Shown piece after piece: positions 4,633 to 6,050 of a stretch of DNA of 6,050 nt. A program made the translations under genes and the position numbers. How positions within the stretch are numbered: position 1 is the first letter of the stretch; the number at the start of each line of letters is the position of its first letter. Below the pieces are notes generated by a model. It had not been told where the DNA came from. It made no database searches and worked only from the letters and a program-made list of their open reading frames with translations. The DNA comes from a bacterium (GTDB lineage: Bacteria > UBP14 > UBA6098 > B30-G16): positions 1-6,050 of the forward strand of contig JAMOPH010000394.1 in NCBI GenBank assembly GCA_027064665.1, in the 5' to 3' direction.

Positions 4633-6050
4633 ATGGCAAGAGGCAGGGAAATCATCCAGAAATCCCTAAAAGAGGTTGTGGTTTTTGACGGTGCGATGGG
4701 CACGATGCTTCAGCGGGCGGGCTTGCCCGCCGATGCCCCACCGGAGTTGTGGAATTTAGAAAATCCGGACGAGATTTTCAAGATCCAGCGCGCCTATGTG
4801 GACGCCGGCGCACAGATTTTGACCACCAACACCTTCGGCGCATCGCGCCTCAAACTTGCCGCATACAATCTGGCGGACCGGCAGAGCGAAATCATCCACC
4901 GCGCGGTGCAGATTGCAAAAGACGCCGCCGGCAGCCGCGCAATCGTCGCGGGCGATATCGGTCCCCTGGGCATCTTCCTTCAGCCCTTTGGTGAACTGAC
5001 CTTTGACCGGGCATATCAGGAGTTTTTCATCTACGCCAAAGAACTTGCCGCCGCCGGCGCAGACCTCATCATCATTGAGACAATGACCGACCTGCTTGAA
5101 CTCAAGGCGGCGGTTCTTGCGGCGCGCGATGCGGTGGACCTGCCCATCATCGCCAGTTTCTCCTTTGATGAGGGTGACAGTTCTGTCACGGGGACCCCGC
5201 CGGATGTCTATGCGGCGGTGATGAACGCCCTTGCCCCCGATGCTTTCGGCACCAACTGCGGCAACGGAATTGAACCCGTGGTTGAGGCGGTCAGGATTAT
5301 GCGCCAGTTCACCGACCTGCCGATTTTAGGCGAGCCCAACGCCGGCTTGCCCAAAACCGTGGACGGCAAAACGGTTTTCCCCGCGACTCCCGATGAGATG
5401 GCGGACGCCGCAGTCCGGATGTGGGAGTATGGCGCGAATCTAATCGGTTCGTGTTGCGGTTCCACGCCGGAGCACACCGCGAAAATCGCCGGGGCGGTCC
5501 GTGGGAAACCGACGCGCCCGCACAAAAGGGTCTTCGGCTTTTTAGCCGCCAGCAGGACGCAGTTGGTGAGAATCGCCGGGGACGAGCCGGTCAGGGTGAT
5601 CGGCGAGCGGATAAATCCCTCGGGGCGCAAAAAATTCCGCGAGAAACTTCGTCAGGGGGATATCGGCACTGTCAAACTTGAGGTGATTCGGCAGGAGCGC
5701 GCGGATTTGCTTGATGTCTGCGTCGCCGGTTCGGGGATTGACGAGCGCCAGATGCTTCCCCGGGCGGTCGCCGCGGTGGTCAACCTGTCAAACCAGCCGC
5801 TTTTTATTGACTCCACCGACCCCGAGGCGATAGAGTGCGCCCTCAAATTCTACCCCGGTCTGCCGGTGATAAACTCAATCCCCGGCAAAAGCGAAGATCT
5901 GGAGCGTCTGCTTCCCCTTGCGAGGCGCTGGGGCGCAAATTTTGTCGCGCTGGCGATGGACGACGACGGTATCCCCGCCGACGCGGAAGGGCGCTTTGAG
6001 GTGATTCGCAGAATCGTTGAGCGCGCACAAGAGCACGGCATCCCCGCAGA
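4633..6050 (+). CDS. metH: Cobalamin-dependent methionine synthase, N-terminal part, cut by the window edge
   Basis: The frame is open from the ATG at 4633 to the right edge, 472 residues. MetH transfers a methyl group from methyltetrahydrofolate through cobalamin to homocysteine, making methionine in the cytoplasm. Residues 1-295 are the homocysteine-binding barrel: FDGAMGTMLQ (18-27), LTTNTFGASR (63-72), GDIGPLG (107-113), IIETMTD (147-153), and the zinc ligands Cys209 (TNCGNG), Cys274 and Cys275 (GSCCGS). Residues from about 318 are the pterin-binding domain, starting VIGERINPSGRKKF, with FIDSTDPEAIE at 391-401 and PVINSIPGK at 411-419. The cobalamin-binding part would lie beyond the edge. 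One oddity is that the usual DVN pterin motif reads DVC (361-363). The start is the first ATG after an in-frame stop at 4561-4563 and fits the family N-terminus. No other methionine or folate gene is in view. A two-domain protein paired with a separate cobalamin protein cannot be excluded. Confidence 0.93.
   Translation, partial: MARGREIIQKSLKEVVVFDGAMGTMLQRAGLPADAPPELWNLENPDEIFKIQRAYVDAGAQILTTNTFGASRLKLAAYNLADRQSEIIHRAVQIAKDAAGSRAIVAGDIGPLGIFLQPFGELTFDRAYQEFFIYAKELAAAGADLIIIETMTDLLELKAAVLAARDAVDLPIIASFSFDEGDSSVTGTPPDVYAAVMNALAPDAFGTNCGNGIEPVVEAVRIMRQFTDLPILGEPNAGLPKTVDGKTVFPATPDEMADAAVRMWEYGANLIGSCCGSTPEHTAKIAGAVRGKPTRPHKRVFGFLAASRTQLVRIAGDEPVRVIGERINPSGRKKFREKLRQGDIGTVKLEVIRQERADLLDVCVAGSGIDERQMLPRAVAAVVNLSNQPLFIDSTDPEAIECALKFYPGLPVINSIPGKSEDLERLLPLARRWGANFVALAMDDDGIPADAEGRFEVIRRIVERAQEHGIPA

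Overview
The window comes from a bacterial chromosome of moderately high G+C content. It holds two well-supported housekeeping-type genes on the + strand, one secreted-type beta-propeller gene on the - strand, and a degenerate, repeat-rich stretch between the two + strand genes. No ribosomal RNA, tRNA or taxon-specific marker is present. The mix of a secreted Asp-box protein, a lone and divergent EF-G and a zinc/cobalamin-type MetH suggests an uncultured bacterium, but I would not name a phylum from this sequence.

Layout. Positions 1-1711 (- strand) encode the first 570 residues of an exported Asp-box (BNR-type) beta-propeller protein that runs off the left edge. Positions 1712-1847 are a short A+T-rich divergent promoter region. 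The leftward promoter is close to consensus, the proposed rightward one overlaps it, and an inverted repeat sits in the overlap. Positions 1848-3926 (+) encode a complete 692-residue elongation factor G. Its GTPase half is canonical, but domain IV departs clearly from the translocase consensus. Positions 3927-4632 carry no intact conserved gene. They hold a tandem array of 21-bp units (4033-4221) that reads as a small basic 'FG' heptad-repeat protein, a cluster of three short hairpins (4257-4335), and on the - strand the C-terminal remnant of an IS110/IS1111-family transposase (about 4352-4528). Positions 4633-6050 (+) encode the first 472 residues of MetH, cobalamin-dependent methionine synthase: a complete homocysteine-binding domain and most of the methyltetrahydrofolate-binding domain. 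The gene runs off the right edge.

How they fit together. The three main genes show no sign of a shared pathway or operon. The propeller gene and the EF-G gene are divergently transcribed from one control region. EF-G is not surrounded by rpsL, rpsG or tuf, so it is not in a classical str operon, which fits its divergent domain IV. The region between EF-G and metH looks like a decayed insertion or repeat landing site. The most unusual items are the frame-constrained 21-bp array, the divergent EF-G, the overlapping divergent promoters, and an Asn-to-Cys change in the MetH pterin-binding motif.
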